DNA of 64,000 bases, from the NCBI RefSeq assembly GCF_040822065.1, contig NZ_CP162005.1, positions 5,914,384 to 5,978,383 on the forward strand, read 5' to 3'. Both the position numbers and the translations under genes were made by a program. This DNA is from Pedobacter sp. WC2423. Lineage in GTDB: Bacteria > Bacteroidota > Bacteroidia > Sphingobacteriales > Sphingobacteriaceae. Shown here piece by piece: positions 53,426 through 62,197 of this stretch. Position 1 is the first letter of the stretch. Every line of letters begins with the position of its first letter. The notes under the pieces are model-generated. The model made no database searches. It was not told where the DNA came from and was given only the letters and a program-made list of their open reading frames with translations.

Positions 53426-54091
53426 TTAAGGCCTGGCAATTTTGCTGATTTCCTTTTTGCTCAGGATATGAATACTAAAAGCTTCTTTTTTGAGCGGGTG
53501 ATCATTCTTATCTGTAGCCACATTGTTAATTGCTTTGGCTACTTCTATTCCCGATACTATTTCTCCAAATACTGTGTAATCCTGATCAAGGCGCGGGATA
53601 CCACCTATAGTTTTATAAGTTTCCCTTTGCAAAGCAGAAAACTTTATGCCTTTTTTTAGTTCCAGTTCATCCAGTTGCGCATCAGTCTGTATTTTCCCTT
53701 CTACCAGGTAAATCTGATCGAGATAGGAACTCTTTTCAGGATTATCATTTCTGCCAGCGCCCAAAGCTCCTTTTTTATGGAATAGTTCTGGTCTTATTTC
53801 TGCTTCCAGCCGCTGAACAGGAGCTTGTAGATTGAGTTTTTCTCTATCCAGTATCGTCTCATCCAGTTCACCGCCCTGACTTACAAAATTTCGGATAACC
53901 CTGTTAAATTCCTGATCTTTAAAAAGTCCTTTTTTAGCCAGGTTGATGAAGTTATCCCGGTGATGCGGAGTGGCATCATAAAGCATGATCAGGATATTGC
54001 CTTTGGAAGTAGTAAGGCGCACATAATTGGTTTGTGCCTGAACTGTGCAAATCAGGAAAGATAAAATGATAGTCAGGATTGATATTTTCAT
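53426..54091 (-). CDS. Cyclophilin-type peptidyl-prolyl isomerase, secreted
   Basis: 221 residues. The start is at MKISILTIILSFL, giving a signal peptide ending VQAQ; the upstream ATG at 54130 would overlap lspA and disrupt it. Cyclophilin blocks: GNILIMLYDATPHHRDNF, FNRVIRNFVSQGG (Arg and Gln of the active site) and DYTVFGEIVSGIEVAKAI. An insertion of about 45 residues (NPEKSSYLDQIYLVEGKIQT…) is typical of Bacteroidota periplasmic cyclophilins. It assists folding of exported proteins. Tightly convergent with the GHKL gene (7-bp gap); 10 bp after lspA. Confidence 0.93.
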   Translation of the reverse strand: MKISILTIILSFLICTVQAQTNYVRLTTSKGNILIMLYDATPHHRDNFINLAKKGLFKDQEFNRVIRNFVSQGGELDETILDREKLNLQAPVQRLEAEIRPELFHKKGALGAGRNDNPEKSSYLDQIYLVEGKIQTDAQLDELELKKGIKFSALQRETYKTIGGIPRLDQDYTVFGEIVSGIEVAKAINNVATDKNDHPLKKEAFSIHILSKKEISKIARP

Positions 54092-54101
54092 GAATATAAT
54101 T

Positions 54102-54596
54102 TTAAGTAAATTGAAGTGTCCGCTTAACATATAAATGTATAACCAGCATAATCATCCCGATCATAATGGAAACATCTGCAAGATTGAAAATGCCGGTCTT
54201 CAGTATATAAAAATCTATATGCAGAAAATCCGTTACCGAACCATACAGGAGTCTGTCATATAAATTTCCTAAACCTCCGCCAATTACAAAACAGACACCC
54301 AGCACCAGTAAGTTATTCAGCTGACTGTTTTTAAGCAGATAATAGATTCCATAACAAAGCGCAAGCAACGGGATCAAGGACAAAAATATAAACTTTGCAG
54401 AGTCTGTCATGGAGTCTCCGGTACTTAAAAAAGCACCTGAGTTTTCAACTTTGGTTAATATGAAATGATTTCCAATCACATTGATTGTTTCATGGTACGC
54501 TATGTTTTGACGGGCTGCATTTTTAGAAAGCTGATCGCATCCTGCATTAGCCAGTACAATGAGTAAAATAGATATATTTCTTAAGATAAGTTTCAT
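54102..54596 (-). CDS. lspA: Signal peptidase II (lipoprotein signal peptidase)
   Basis: Inner-membrane aspartic peptidase that removes prolipoprotein signal peptides; several predicted lipoproteins lie in this window. It has four hydrophobic segments and the catalytic motifs YDRLLYGSVTDFLHI and FNLADVSIMIG, each with its conserved Asp. N-terminal DQLSK is also present. In-frame ATGs lie at 54647, 54617 and 54596; the last puts the first membrane helix at the N-terminus and gives 164 residues, the family norm. Operon with the cyclophilin gene. Confidence 0.93.
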   Translation of the reverse strand: MKLILRNISILLIVLANAGCDQLSKNAARQNIAYHETINVIGNHFILTKVENSGAFLSTGDSMTDSAKFIFLSLIPLLALCYGIYYLLKNSQLNNLLVLGVCFVIGGGLGNLYDRLLYGSVTDFLHIDFYILKTGIFNLADVSIMIGMIMLVIHLYVKRTLQFT

Positions 54597-54749
54597 CCGG
54601 AAATTGATTTTCGGCATAAACTTAATCCGTTTAGTTTGTAATCTCAAATTTAAAAGATTTCTGATGCGCTAAGACTGATTATATAATAGCAGTCAAAACA
54701 GAAGTCCAATCTTATTGTTATATCCCGCATAAATCAAATTATAACGTTC

Positions 54750-55214
54750 ATGGAAAAGAAGAAAGAATCCTTTTTTGAAAAAATAGCGACAAAGATTACT
54801 TGCTGGACAGGGAGCTCAGCCGCATTCGGTATTGCTTTGGCTATTGTGATTATATGGGGAATCAGCGGGCCGGTCTTTAAATATTCTGATACCTGGCAGC
54901 TGGTCATTAATACCGGAACTACTATTATCACCTTTATGATGGTCTTTTTAATCCAGAAATCTCAGAATAAAGATTCCAAAGCTATCCAGTTAAAATTAAA
55001 TGAATTGATTGCTGCCAGCAGGCATGCGAGCAACAGAATGGTTGACATTGAAGATCTGACCGAGCAGGAGCTGGATGTACTGCATAAGTATTACCAGAAG
55101 CTGTCTGATATTTCTGAAGAAGATGATGATATCCATAAGTCTCACTCTATAGACGCAGCAAATAACCTGCAAAAAGAGAAAATTGAGGATCGGAAAAAAC
55201 ATCACAACGGTTAG
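54750..55214 (+). CDS. Low-affinity iron permease family protein
   Basis: 154 residues. Two membrane helices (AAFGIALAIVIIWGISGPVF and VINTGTTIITFMMVFLI) and the block FKYSDTWQLVINTGTT, then QNKDSKAIQLKLNELI. This is the short bacterial form of the family named after fungal Fet4; iron transport itself is not proven for bacterial members. Acidic, charged C-terminus. It is convergent with the DUF892 gene across a perfect 50-bp palindrome. Confidence 0.9.
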   Translation: MEKKKESFFEKIATKITCWTGSSAAFGIALAIVIIWGISGPVFKYSDTWQLVINTGTTIITFMMVFLIQKSQNKDSKAIQLKLNELIAASRHASNRMVDIEDLTEQELDVLHKYYQKLSDISEEDDDIHKSHSIDAANNLQKEKIEDRKKHHNG

Positions 55215-55230
55215 CACTATAAAAATAAAC

Positions 55231-55280
55231 ACTATAAAAAAGCCTGAACAGCAAATTTGCTGTTCAGGCTTTTTTATAGT
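55231..55280. terminator. Perfect 50-bp palindrome, bidirectional terminator
   Basis: Bases 55231-55255 are the exact reverse complement of 55256-55280: 25-bp arms, no spacer. A-rich outer left and T-rich outer right ends flank a GCCTGAACAGC core, so each strand reads as stem plus T run. It lies between the two convergent stop codons. Confidence 0.85.
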
Positions 55281-55294
55281 CAATGCTTAACATC

Positions 55295-55867
55295 TTACTC
55301 TGCTGCAGCTTCTTCGTTTACATAAGCAGTTGCAATCTCAGTTAAGGCCACATCAGTCGCTTTTTCATTGTCAAGTGTCTGCTGCAACAGGCTGGCCACA
55401 TCAGTATGTCCCATGTTTTGTGCAAATACAGCCAGTGTGCCATAAGTCGCGATTTCATAATGCTCCACTTTCTGCGCGGCCAGGATCAAACCTGCATCTC
55501 TTGTTAGTGTACCTTTATCTGTATCAGCAATGATAGAATCAGCTTCTTCCAATAAACCAGCCATTGCATCACACTTTTTAGCTGCCGGTTTTGTATCCAG
55601 TAAGGCAAATACCTCTTCCAGTGTAGCAATGTGTGTTTGAGTTTCCTGTGTATGTTTCTCAAAAGCTGCTGCAAGCTCCGGACTTGTTGCTGCTTTCTTC
55701 ATTTTTGGAAGTGCTTTAACCAGGTGTTTCTCTGCCCAGTAAATATCTTTCAATTCATCTACAAAGAATTCATGGAATTCAGAATCCTTCATTTTACCTG
55801 TTTGACCAGTCGTCTTTTTTGAACTCGCTTTTGTAGCTGTGCTAGTTTTTTTTGTTGTAGTTGCCAT
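55295..55867 (-). CDS. DUF892 (YciE/YciF-like) ferritin-like protein
   Basis: 190 residues. A Lys/Thr/Ala/Ser-rich leader (residues 1-24) precedes a four-helix ferritin-like domain: FHEFFVDELKDIYWAEKHLV, HTQETQTHIATLEEVFALL, AQKVEHYEIATYGTLAVFA and LQQTLDNEKATDVALTEIA; the Glu/His residues suit a di-metal site. Family members are stress-induced and appear in desiccation and osmotic responses. The basic leader resembles histone-like tails and might bind DNA, which is inference. Monocistronic. Confidence 0.92.
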   Translation of the reverse strand: MATTTKKTSTATKASSKKTTGQTGKMKDSEFHEFFVDELKDIYWAEKHLVKALPKMKKAATSPELAAAFEKHTQETQTHIATLEEVFALLDTKPAAKKCDAMAGLLEEADSIIADTDKGTLTRDAGLILAAQKVEHYEIATYGTLAVFAQNMGHTDVASLLQQTLDNEKATDVALTEIATAYVNEEAAAE

Positions 55868-55926
55868 GTGCTATTGATTTTGAGTAGCCATAACCGCTCA
55901 TCTATAGAAAGGTTTACATTATTTTA

Positions 55927-57561
55927 TTATTTTGCTGGAAACAACTGTGCGGCCATTTTCTGATCGTGGCCATAAATGTCCTCCCTGAAATTAATCAGCC
56001 CGTTTTTATCTACCCAGCTGGTAAAATAAGCAATGATTACAGGTACAGGAGTTTTCATGGTTACCCACACCTCTTTTTTGGAATTCATTGCCTTGTCAAT
56101 TTTTTCGGATGTCCATTCTGGTCTGTCCGTCAGTAAATATTCAGCTAATGTTTTTGGCTTTGCTAAACGGATACAACCATGGCTAAATGCACGCTTGTCT
56201 TCCGAAAACAAAGATTTTGCCGGTGTATCGTGCAGATAGATATTATAACTGTTTGGAAATAAGAATTTGACACGGCCCAGAGAATTGGTGTTCCCTGGTT
56301 TTTGACGGATGAGCGGCAGACCATCACTAAAACCATACTGTTCCATATTTTTTTGAGCCAGGTAATTCCGGTTTTTACGCATGGCAGGTTGAACTTCTGC
56401 ACGCACAATACTTGGGGGAATATTCCAATACGGGCTAAAAACGATGTTTTTTAAGGTATTGCTGAAAATAACGGTCTTGTTCGCTGCTTTTCCAACTACA
56501 ATACCCATGTTCAGCACTTCTTTTTTTGCTTCAAATACATGTAACTTATATTCAGGGATATTCACTAAAATCAGCTTACCATCAGGCATCAGCGGTGACC
56601 ATCTGATTCTTTCGAGGTTGATCAGCATCTGCTGGATACGGGATTCAACGGTTGCATTTAAAGCTGCCAGTAATAAACGATCTGGTTTCCCGGTTGGTCT
56701 GTGTCCAAATTGCAATTGTGCTTTTTTAATTGCTGTAGTTACCTCAGCGGTATAAACTGCAGTTGAATCTTTAGCATCCAGATCTCCAAAATCAATCAGC
56801 CGCTGTTTGAATTGTAAAACTACAGCGCCTGAATCACCTTCTTTTATTGGTTTAAGCGCAGCAACATCAAGTTGCGGCCAGCTACCTCTTTTTTGAATAC
56901 TATACCAGCGGATCAGCTCTTTGTTCAGTGTTTTATAATAATTATTTACAGGTTCCCATTCCGCTACGCCAGCACCTTTTTTAGCTACTAATGAATCCAG
57001 CAAAGCAACCGCATTGATTTTTTTCCTGGGAATGTACCATTGCAATGCTGCAGGGTCTACTTTTCCGGCATAGGTATTCATTACAAAATTGAAGAAGTGC
57101 TGGGTCAGCTCCAATTCCAGCTTAACCAAAGCCGGGCTCACTGCAATAATAGTGGTGTCTTTAGTCATCAATCCACTAAGCTGATTGCGTAACAACAGCT
57201 CGTTTTTAGCACTATCTCTGGAAGTGGAATCATAGCTTTTATCCAGTGCATAGAATACCCTGGTATGTTCTGCCAGTCCTTTTTCTGTTAACCAGGCGAA
57301 CTGAAAGTTCCGGCTATTGTAAAAATTCCTCAGCCTTAATGCTGAACTATCTTCTAATTTTGCCCCAATGATATATTTTTCCAGTTCCATACTATCAATT
57401 AATAGTTTGGTCACTGCATTTTTAGGTGTAATGGTCACATCTCTGGCTATTTTCTTCCCCTCTTTTCGCTGACACTGTATAAAAAATAAAGAAGTCAGGA
57501 TGACCAGTAATAAAGCAGAGAACTTTACTATTGGAAAATTGGAGCGTAACTTTAGTTTCAT
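55927..57561 (-). CDS. L,D-transpeptidase (YcbB/LdtD-like) lipoprotein
   Basis: 544 residues; signal with cysteine in LFFIQCQRK. N-terminal scaffold domain (about 50-230), a peptidoglycan-binding-type segment (AVVLQFKQRLIDFGDLD… TTAIKKAQLQFGHRPTG, about 240-295), then the YkuD catalytic domain with YNIYLHDTPAKSLF and the catalytic FSHGCIRLAKP. Such enzymes make 3-3 cross-links in peptidoglycan or attach proteins to it. Length and plan match LdtD/YcbB. No partner genes adjacent. Confidence 0.92.
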   Translation of the reverse strand: MKLKLRSNFPIVKFSALLLVILTSLFFIQCQRKEGKKIARDVTITPKNAVTKLLIDSMELEKYIIGAKLEDSSALRLRNFYNSRNFQFAWLTEKGLAEHTRVFYALDKSYDSTSRDSAKNELLLRNQLSGLMTKDTTIIAVSPALVKLELELTQHFFNFVMNTYAGKVDPAALQWYIPRKKINAVALLDSLVAKKGAGVAEWEPVNNYYKTLNKELIRWYSIQKRGSWPQLDVAALKPIKEGDSGAVVLQFKQRLIDFGDLDAKDSTAVYTAEVTTAIKKAQLQFGHRPTGKPDRLLLAALNATVESRIQQMLINLERIRWSPLMPDGKLILVNIPEYKLHVFEAKKEVLNMGIVVGKAANKTVIFSNTLKNIVFSPYWNIPPSIVRAEVQPAMRKNRNYLAQKNMEQYGFSDGLPLIRQKPGNTNSLGRVKFLFPNSYNIYLHDTPAKSLFSEDKRAFSHGCIRLAKPKTLAEYLLTDRPEWTSEKIDKAMNSKKEVWVTMKTPVPVIIAYFTSWVDKNGLINFREDIYGHDQKMAAQLFPAK

Positions 57562-57595
57562 AGCTATGAATATAAGTAAAACGATGGAAATTAAA

Positions 57596-58417
57596 TTATT
57601 GCGGATCAGGGGTTAGAAAGAACTCATCAACTTTGTGGTTAAATTCATCTTTATGCTCGATCAAAGTAGCATGACCTGATTTAGGAACAATCCACAACTG
57701 GCCTTCGGGAATATTTTTCGCAATCAAAACCGTATGTTCCGTATGAATTAAATCATGGTCACCACCAATAATAAGCGCGGGGCATTTGATCTGTTTTAAT
57801 GCTGTTAAAGGGATGTTGGGCTGATTCCAGTCGAGTAAAAATATCTTCCAGTCATTCTTTTCCTTTGCAGTGGCAAAAGCTTTGTCTTTACCTGACAAGA
57901 AAGTTTCCTGTTCAGATTTCCAGAATTCTGGTTTCAAAGCTGTGGAATCAGGCCATAAATTAGCTCCTGTAGAAGCGAGTTTAATGACTTTATCCGGGTG
58001 ACGCATCGCCAGCAGTAAAGCATTGATCCCGCCATCACTCCAGCCTATCACATAAGCGGATTTTACGTGAATAGAATCCAGCAACGCTGCATAATCATCA
58101 GCCATCATCTCAAAGCTAAGCGAATCCTGAAGGTCTTCAGATTTACCATGGGCACGGCTGTCCGCCACAATAACCTGGTATTTTTTTGAGAAGTAAGGAA
58201 TATTGCCTGCAAAAGAGCTGATGTTCCCGCCATTGCCATGAATCATCAGTAATGGTTTGCCCGAACCATAAATTTCATAGTACATTTTAAAACCTCTGAT
58301 ATTGAAGTATTTTCCTGTTTTTTGATTACTCCCGTAATTGATAACCTGGCTTTGGCAGGCATTGATCAGCAAGGTCAATACACAGGCAGCACAGATAATG
58401 ATGTCTTTTATACGCAT
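57596..58417 (-). CDS. Alpha/beta hydrolase, lipoprotein
   Basis: 273 residues with lipoprotein signal LLINACQS. Alpha/beta-hydrolase motifs: oxyanion LMIHGNGGNIS, nucleophile elbow VIGWSDGG, catalytic Asp in IIGGDHDLIHTEH and His in PKSGHATLIEH. Resembles Bacteroidota carboxylesterase/lactonase-like proteins; substrate unknown. It is 34 bp upstream of the L,D-transpeptidase gene on the same strand, so both may form one transcript. Confidence 0.9.
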   Translation of the reverse strand: MRIKDIIICAACVLTLLINACQSQVINYGSNQKTGKYFNIRGFKMYYEIYGSGKPLLMIHGNGGNISSFAGNIPYFSKKYQVIVADSRAHGKSEDLQDSLSFEMMADDYAALLDSIHVKSAYVIGWSDGGINALLLAMRHPDKVIKLASTGANLWPDSTALKPEFWKSEQETFLSGKDKAFATAKEKNDWKIFLLDWNQPNIPLTALKQIKCPALIIGGDHDLIHTEHTVLIAKNIPEGQLWIVPKSGHATLIEHKDEFNHKVDEFFLTPDPQ

Positions 58418-58563
58418 GATATTTTAGTATTTATTGTATTTCTGTTCTGAAACACAATAATCAAATATTGCGATTAATTAGTTAAAAACAGGATTTTTAC
58501 CTGTTTATGTTCGTATGTTGATCAATATTTTCGTCAAAAATATAAAGACGGGAAAAGTAATAT

Positions 58564-58571
58564 TATATTTG
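58564..58571 (+). promoter_or_regulatory. Candidate -7 element of the PAP2-like gene
   Basis: TATATTTG matches TAnnTTTG 30 bp ahead of the start codon at 58602. Confidence 0.45.
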
Positions 58572-58601
58572 CCGCGACAAAATCTAACCTGATTTATATT
58601 A

Positions 58602-59222
58602 ATGCAAACTAAACAGCTGACCTGGCAGTTCGCCTGGGCGTATCCTGCCTTTAGGGTGAAATTTATATTGGGCATCTTAATGATGATCCTGATACTTTTT
58701 TACATACAGGATTTTTTCTTGTTTATACAGGCCAGAAATGGAGTGCTGATGGATGACTGGGTATTGAGCCGTTTACCAGCCCGGGATGTATCCCGCTATA
58801 TCTTCTTGATCATTAATCCGGCGGTGGGTTTTTTCATCTGGAGAATAATCAGAAATTCTTCGATGTGCATCACTGCATTGTGGGGGTATATTTTTTTCTG
58901 CCTGGCCAGGATGATTACGATTTTGCTGATCCCGCTCGATCCGCCGGTCAATCTTGTTCATCTCACAGATCCTTTTTTAGCCCTCATTTACGGATCAAAT
59001 ATGATTACTAAAGATCTGTTCTTTTCCGGCCATACAGCTACCTTATGTCTTATCGGGCTTTGTCTGGAAAATAAAACCGAAAAAATGATCATTTTCTTTG
59101 CTACGGCCATATTAGCTGTTTTATTATTAATTCAGCATGTACATTATACCGCAGATGTGATTGCAGCACCAGTATTCAGTTACCTGTTCTGGTATCTTGG
59201 CAAAACAATAGCAAAGATATAA
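58602..59222 (+). CDS. PAP2/sphingomyelin-synthase-like membrane protein
   Basis: 206 residues with about six hydrophobic segments. Catalytic-type motifs FFSGHTATLCLIGLCL (His of SGHT) and HVHYTADVIAAP (His and Asp) follow the PAP2_C form found in sphingomyelin synthases rather than the KxxxxxxRP-type PAP2 phosphatases; no C1 lysine-arginine motif is seen. The reaction could be lipid head-group transfer or phosphatase. Sphingobacteriaceae contain sphingolipids, so a sphingolipid head-group role is attractive but unproven. Confidence 0.82.
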   Translation: MQTKQLTWQFAWAYPAFRVKFILGILMMILILFYIQDFFLFIQARNGVLMDDWVLSRLPARDVSRYIFLIINPAVGFFIWRIIRNSSMCITALWGYIFFCLARMITILLIPLDPPVNLVHLTDPFLALIYGSNMITKDLFFSGHTATLCLIGLCLENKTEKMIIFFATAILAVLLLIQHVHYTADVIAAPVFSYLFWYLGKTIAKI

Positions 59223-59235
59223 TTTTGGTAATCCT

Positions 59236-59243
59236 TAAATTTG
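59236..59243 (+). promoter_or_regulatory. Candidate -7 element upstream of pepD
   Basis: TAAATTTG matches TAnnTTTG, 99 bp before the pepD start, just ahead of the hairpin at 59257-59274. Confidence 0.35.
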
Positions 59244-59256
59244 CCGCTCTTTAAAG

Positions 59257-59274
59257 CCGTTTAGTTTTAAACGG
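59257..59274 (+). terminator. Hairpin between PAP2-like gene and pepD
   Basis: CCGTTTA (59257-59263) pairs with TAAACGG (59268-59274) around a 4-nt loop, followed by TTTATAT. Likely terminator of the PAP2-like gene. Confidence 0.5.
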
Positions 59275-59342
59275 TTTATATCTTTACATATAATTTTAAC
59301 CAGGGAATTTGCCATAAAGGCTTATTTCATATCCCCTTTTGA

Positions 59343-60803
59343 ATGGAAGTTGAAAATTTAGAACCTCAGGAACTCTGGAGTAGCTTTGTGAAGCTGAACG
59401 CTGTGCCGCGTGCTTCAAAAAAAGAAGAACGTGTCATTGCATTTATGGTCAGCTTTGGAAATGACCTTGGTCTTGAAACTGTGACCGACCGTACCGGGAA
59501 TGTAGTCATCAAAAAACCTGCAACTCCAGGCATGGAAGATCGTAAAACAGTGATTTTACAGTCTCACCTTGACATGGTACACCAAAAAAACAGCGATACT
59601 GTGTTTAATTTTGACGAACAGGGAATTGAAATGTTTGTGGACGAAGACTGGGTAAAAGCGAAAGGTACCACTTTAGGTGCTGACAATGGTATCGGAGTGG
59701 CGGCAATCATGGCTTTATTAGCCTCAACAACGATTCCGCACCCTGCATTGGAAGCTATGTTCACCATTGATGAAGAAACTGGCATGACGGGTGCTAAGGA
59801 GCTTGATCCTGCTAATTTTTCCGGAACTATCCTGTTGAACCTGGATACCGAAGAAGATGATGAACTCACCATCGGCTGCGCCGGAGGAATAGATACCAAT
59901 ACAAATTACATTTATCAGCAAGAATCAGTAAAAGCATTAAGTACAGCTTTTGAAATCACCATTAAAGGATTAAAAGGCGGACATTCAGGAATGGATATCC
60001 ATAAAGGCAGAGCAAATGCAAATAAGTTGATGAACCGTTTATTTTTTACAGCGGCTCAGACTATCAGTTTGCAACTCAGTGCTGTTAATGGTGGAAGTTT
60101 AAGAAATGCAATACCAAGAGAATCTGCTGCTGTAGTAGTAGTTTCCAATACTGAAAAGGCAGTATTTGAAGATTTTGTCAAAGAATATACTGCTTTGCTT
60201 CAGGAAGAATACCAGACTGTAGAGCCAGCACTGACTGTGGTGATCAGCGAAACTGCTTTACCTGCACAGGTGATGGTGAATGCTGACTTTAAAAAGATCA
60301 TCAATACAATTTACGCAATGCCAAATGGTGTTTTCAGAATGAGTCCTGATATTAAGGATTTGGTAGAAGCCTCAAGTAACCTGGCCAGAGTGATTGTTAA
60401 AGATGGTGAATTTATTACGCAATCTTTACAGCGCAGCAGTGTAGAAAGTACTAAAACAGATGTTTCCAATGCAATCCGTGCTGCTTTTGAAAATATGGGC
60501 AGTCATGTTGCTCAGGACGGAGATTATCCTGGATGGAAACCAAACCCTGATTCAGATATTTTACGGTTAATGGTGCGCATGTATGAGACTGCTTTTGGTA
60601 AAGCGCCTAAAGTTGATGCTTGTCATGCAGGTCTGGAATGTGGTATTCTTGGTGGTCATTTACCTGGAATGGACATGATTTCCTTTGGTCCGACGATCAG
60701 AGGGGCGCATTCTCCGGATGAAAGCGTGCAGATTTCTTCAGTTCAGAAATTCTGGGGCTTCCTGTTAAGCGTATTGAAAGAGATTCCCAAAAACATTAAA
60801 TAG
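59343..60803 (+). CDS. pepD: Aminoacyl-histidine dipeptidase (PepD, M20 family)
   Basis: Cytosolic zinc dipeptidase of 486 residues that splits Xaa-His and other dipeptides. Metal-site motifs: LQSHLDMVHQ (His), GTTLGADNGIGVAA (bridging Asp), TIDEETGMTGA (Glu pair), LLNLDTEEDDE (Asp) and RGAHSPDESVQIS (His). LEPQELWSSFVKLNAVPRASKKE is the typical opening. Normal length. Followed after 41 bp by fabV on the same strand. Confidence 0.96.
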   Translation: MEVENLEPQELWSSFVKLNAVPRASKKEERVIAFMVSFGNDLGLETVTDRTGNVVIKKPATPGMEDRKTVILQSHLDMVHQKNSDTVFNFDEQGIEMFVDEDWVKAKGTTLGADNGIGVAAIMALLASTTIPHPALEAMFTIDEETGMTGAKELDPANFSGTILLNLDTEEDDELTIGCAGGIDTNTNYIYQQESVKALSTAFEITIKGLKGGHSGMDIHKGRANANKLMNRLFFTAAQTISLQLSAVNGGSLRNAIPRESAAVVVVSNTEKAVFEDFVKEYTALLQEEYQTVEPALTVVISETALPAQVMVNADFKKIINTIYAMPNGVFRMSPDIKDLVEASSNLARVIVKDGEFITQSLQRSSVESTKTDVSNAIRAAFENMGSHVAQDGDYPGWKPNPDSDILRLMVRMYETAFGKAPKVDACHAGLECGILGGHLPGMDMISFGPTIRGAHSPDESVQISSVQKFWGFLLSVLKEIPKNIK

Positions 60804-60844
60804 AAAAGAATTAATTATTTTAGACCTTCTTTAAAGAACAATTT

Positions 60845-62035
60845 ATGATTATTGCACCAAGAATACGTGGTTTTATCTGCCTGACTGCTCATCCTCAGGG
60901 ATGTGAGCAAAATGTTGTCAATCAAATTAATTACGTGAAATCAAAAGGAGCTATTGCCGGCCCTAAACGTGTGCTGGTTATTGGCGCGTCTACAGGATTT
61001 GGACTGGCATCAAGAATTACAAGTGCCTTTGGATCGGATGCATCTACCATAGGTGTGTATTTCGAAAAACCACCTGCACCAGGAAAAACCGCTTCACCAG
61101 GCTGGTATAACACCGCTGCTTTTGAAACTAAAGCTCAGGAAGCTGGTTTATATGCTAAAAGTATCAATGGTGATGCTTTTTCTGATGAAATCAAACAAAA
61201 AACATTAGACTTGATTAAAGCTGATTTAGGTCAGATTGATTTAGTAATCTATAGCCTGGCTTCACCACGCAGAACACATCCTAAAACAGGAGTTGTATAC
61301 AATTCTGTATTGAAACCAATCGGTCAGGGTTTCACGAATAAAACAGTAGATTTTCATACTGGAGTAGTAACTGATATCTCTATTCAGCCTGCAAACGAAG
61401 AAGAAATAGAAAATACTGTTGCGGTAATGGGAGGGGAGGACTGGGGTTTCTGGATCGAAGATCTTAAGGCTGCTGGTTTACTGGCTGAAGGCGCAACTAC
61501 AGTTGCTTATTCTTATATAGGCCCATCTGTAACTGAAGCGGTTTACCGTAAAGGAACAATCGGACGTGCTAAAGATGACCTGGAGGCTACTGCTTTTCAG
61601 ATCACTGAAAAATTAAAAGACCTGAACGGAAAGGCATATGTTTCTGTAAACAAAGCTTTGGTAACTCAGGCAAGTTCCGCTATTCCAGTGATTCCATTGT
61701 ACATTTCATTGCTTTATCAAGTGATGAAAGCAAGAGGAACTCATGAAGGATGTATCGAGCAGATCCAGCGTTTATTCCAGGACAGACTTTATACTGGCGG
61801 TGCCATCCCAACTGATGAGAAAGGAAGGATCCGTGTCGATGATCTAGAGATGGATGCTGCAACACAAGCAGAAGTTGCTGAATTATGGGCTGGCATTTCT
61901 ACAGAAAGTTTACCGGAACTTGGTGACCTTGCTGGTTACAAACATGACTTCCTTAATCTGTTTGGTTTTGATGTAGCCGGAATTGATTATGAAGCTGAAA
62001 CTAATGAGATGGTAGAAGTGCCGGGATTAGTTTAA
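60845..62035 (+). CDS. fabV: Enoyl-ACP/trans-2-enoyl-CoA reductase FabV
   Basis: NADH-dependent reductase for the last step of the fatty-acid elongation cycle. 396 residues; opening MIIAPRIRGFICLTAHPQGC and cofactor motif VLVIGASTGFGLASRI are typical. The FabV active-site pair Tyr-x8-Lys occurs in VYRKGTIGRAK, distinguishing it from FabI (Tyr-x6-Lys). FabV is known to be much less sensitive to triclosan. Whether FabI is also present elsewhere cannot be seen. Confidence 0.96.
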   Translation: MIIAPRIRGFICLTAHPQGCEQNVVNQINYVKSKGAIAGPKRVLVIGASTGFGLASRITSAFGSDASTIGVYFEKPPAPGKTASPGWYNTAAFETKAQEAGLYAKSINGDAFSDEIKQKTLDLIKADLGQIDLVIYSLASPRRTHPKTGVVYNSVLKPIGQGFTNKTVDFHTGVVTDISIQPANEEEIENTVAVMGGEDWGFWIEDLKAAGLLAEGATTVAYSYIGPSVTEAVYRKGTIGRAKDDLEATAFQITEKLKDLNGKAYVSVNKALVTQASSAIPVIPLYISLLYQVMKARGTHEGCIEQIQRLFQDRLYTGGAIPTDEKGRIRVDDLEMDAATQAEVAELWAGISTESLPELGDLAGYKHDFLNLFGFDVAGIDYEAETNEMVEVPGLV

Positions 62036-62055
62036 TTTCGGTCTCAAACCTGTTT

Positions 62056-62093
62056 AAAATAGGGCTTCCATTAATTTGGGAGCCCTATTTTTG
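62056..62093 (+). terminator. Terminator after fabV
   Basis: AAAATAGGGCT (62056-62066) pairs with AGCCCTATTTT (62081-62091) around a 14-nt loop, ending in T residues; 20 bp past the fabV stop. Confidence 0.8.
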
Positions 62094-62152
62094 TAGATAT
62101 ATTATTTTTAATTTATTGATATTCAATTTGTTGTAATTTATATTTTGTAAAA

Positions 62153-62172
62153 TTGTATTGTGCACAATATAA
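62153..62172. promoter_or_regulatory. OhrR operator palindrome
   Basis: TTGTATTGTG (62153-62162) and CACAATATAA (62163-62172) match at 9 of 10 positions per arm; the central 14 bp TATTGTGCACAATA are perfectly palindromic. It lies 25 bp before the ohrR start at 62198, suited to autorepression by a MarR-family dimer. Confidence 0.75.
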
Positions 62173-62197
62173 GCATATAGTACTCGTTTATATAGGC

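Noticed and set aside
53291..53659. 122-codon plus-strand frame across the convergent GHKL/cyclophilin ends
   Set aside because: It overlaps both real genes in other frames and is aromatic/cysteine-rich noise.
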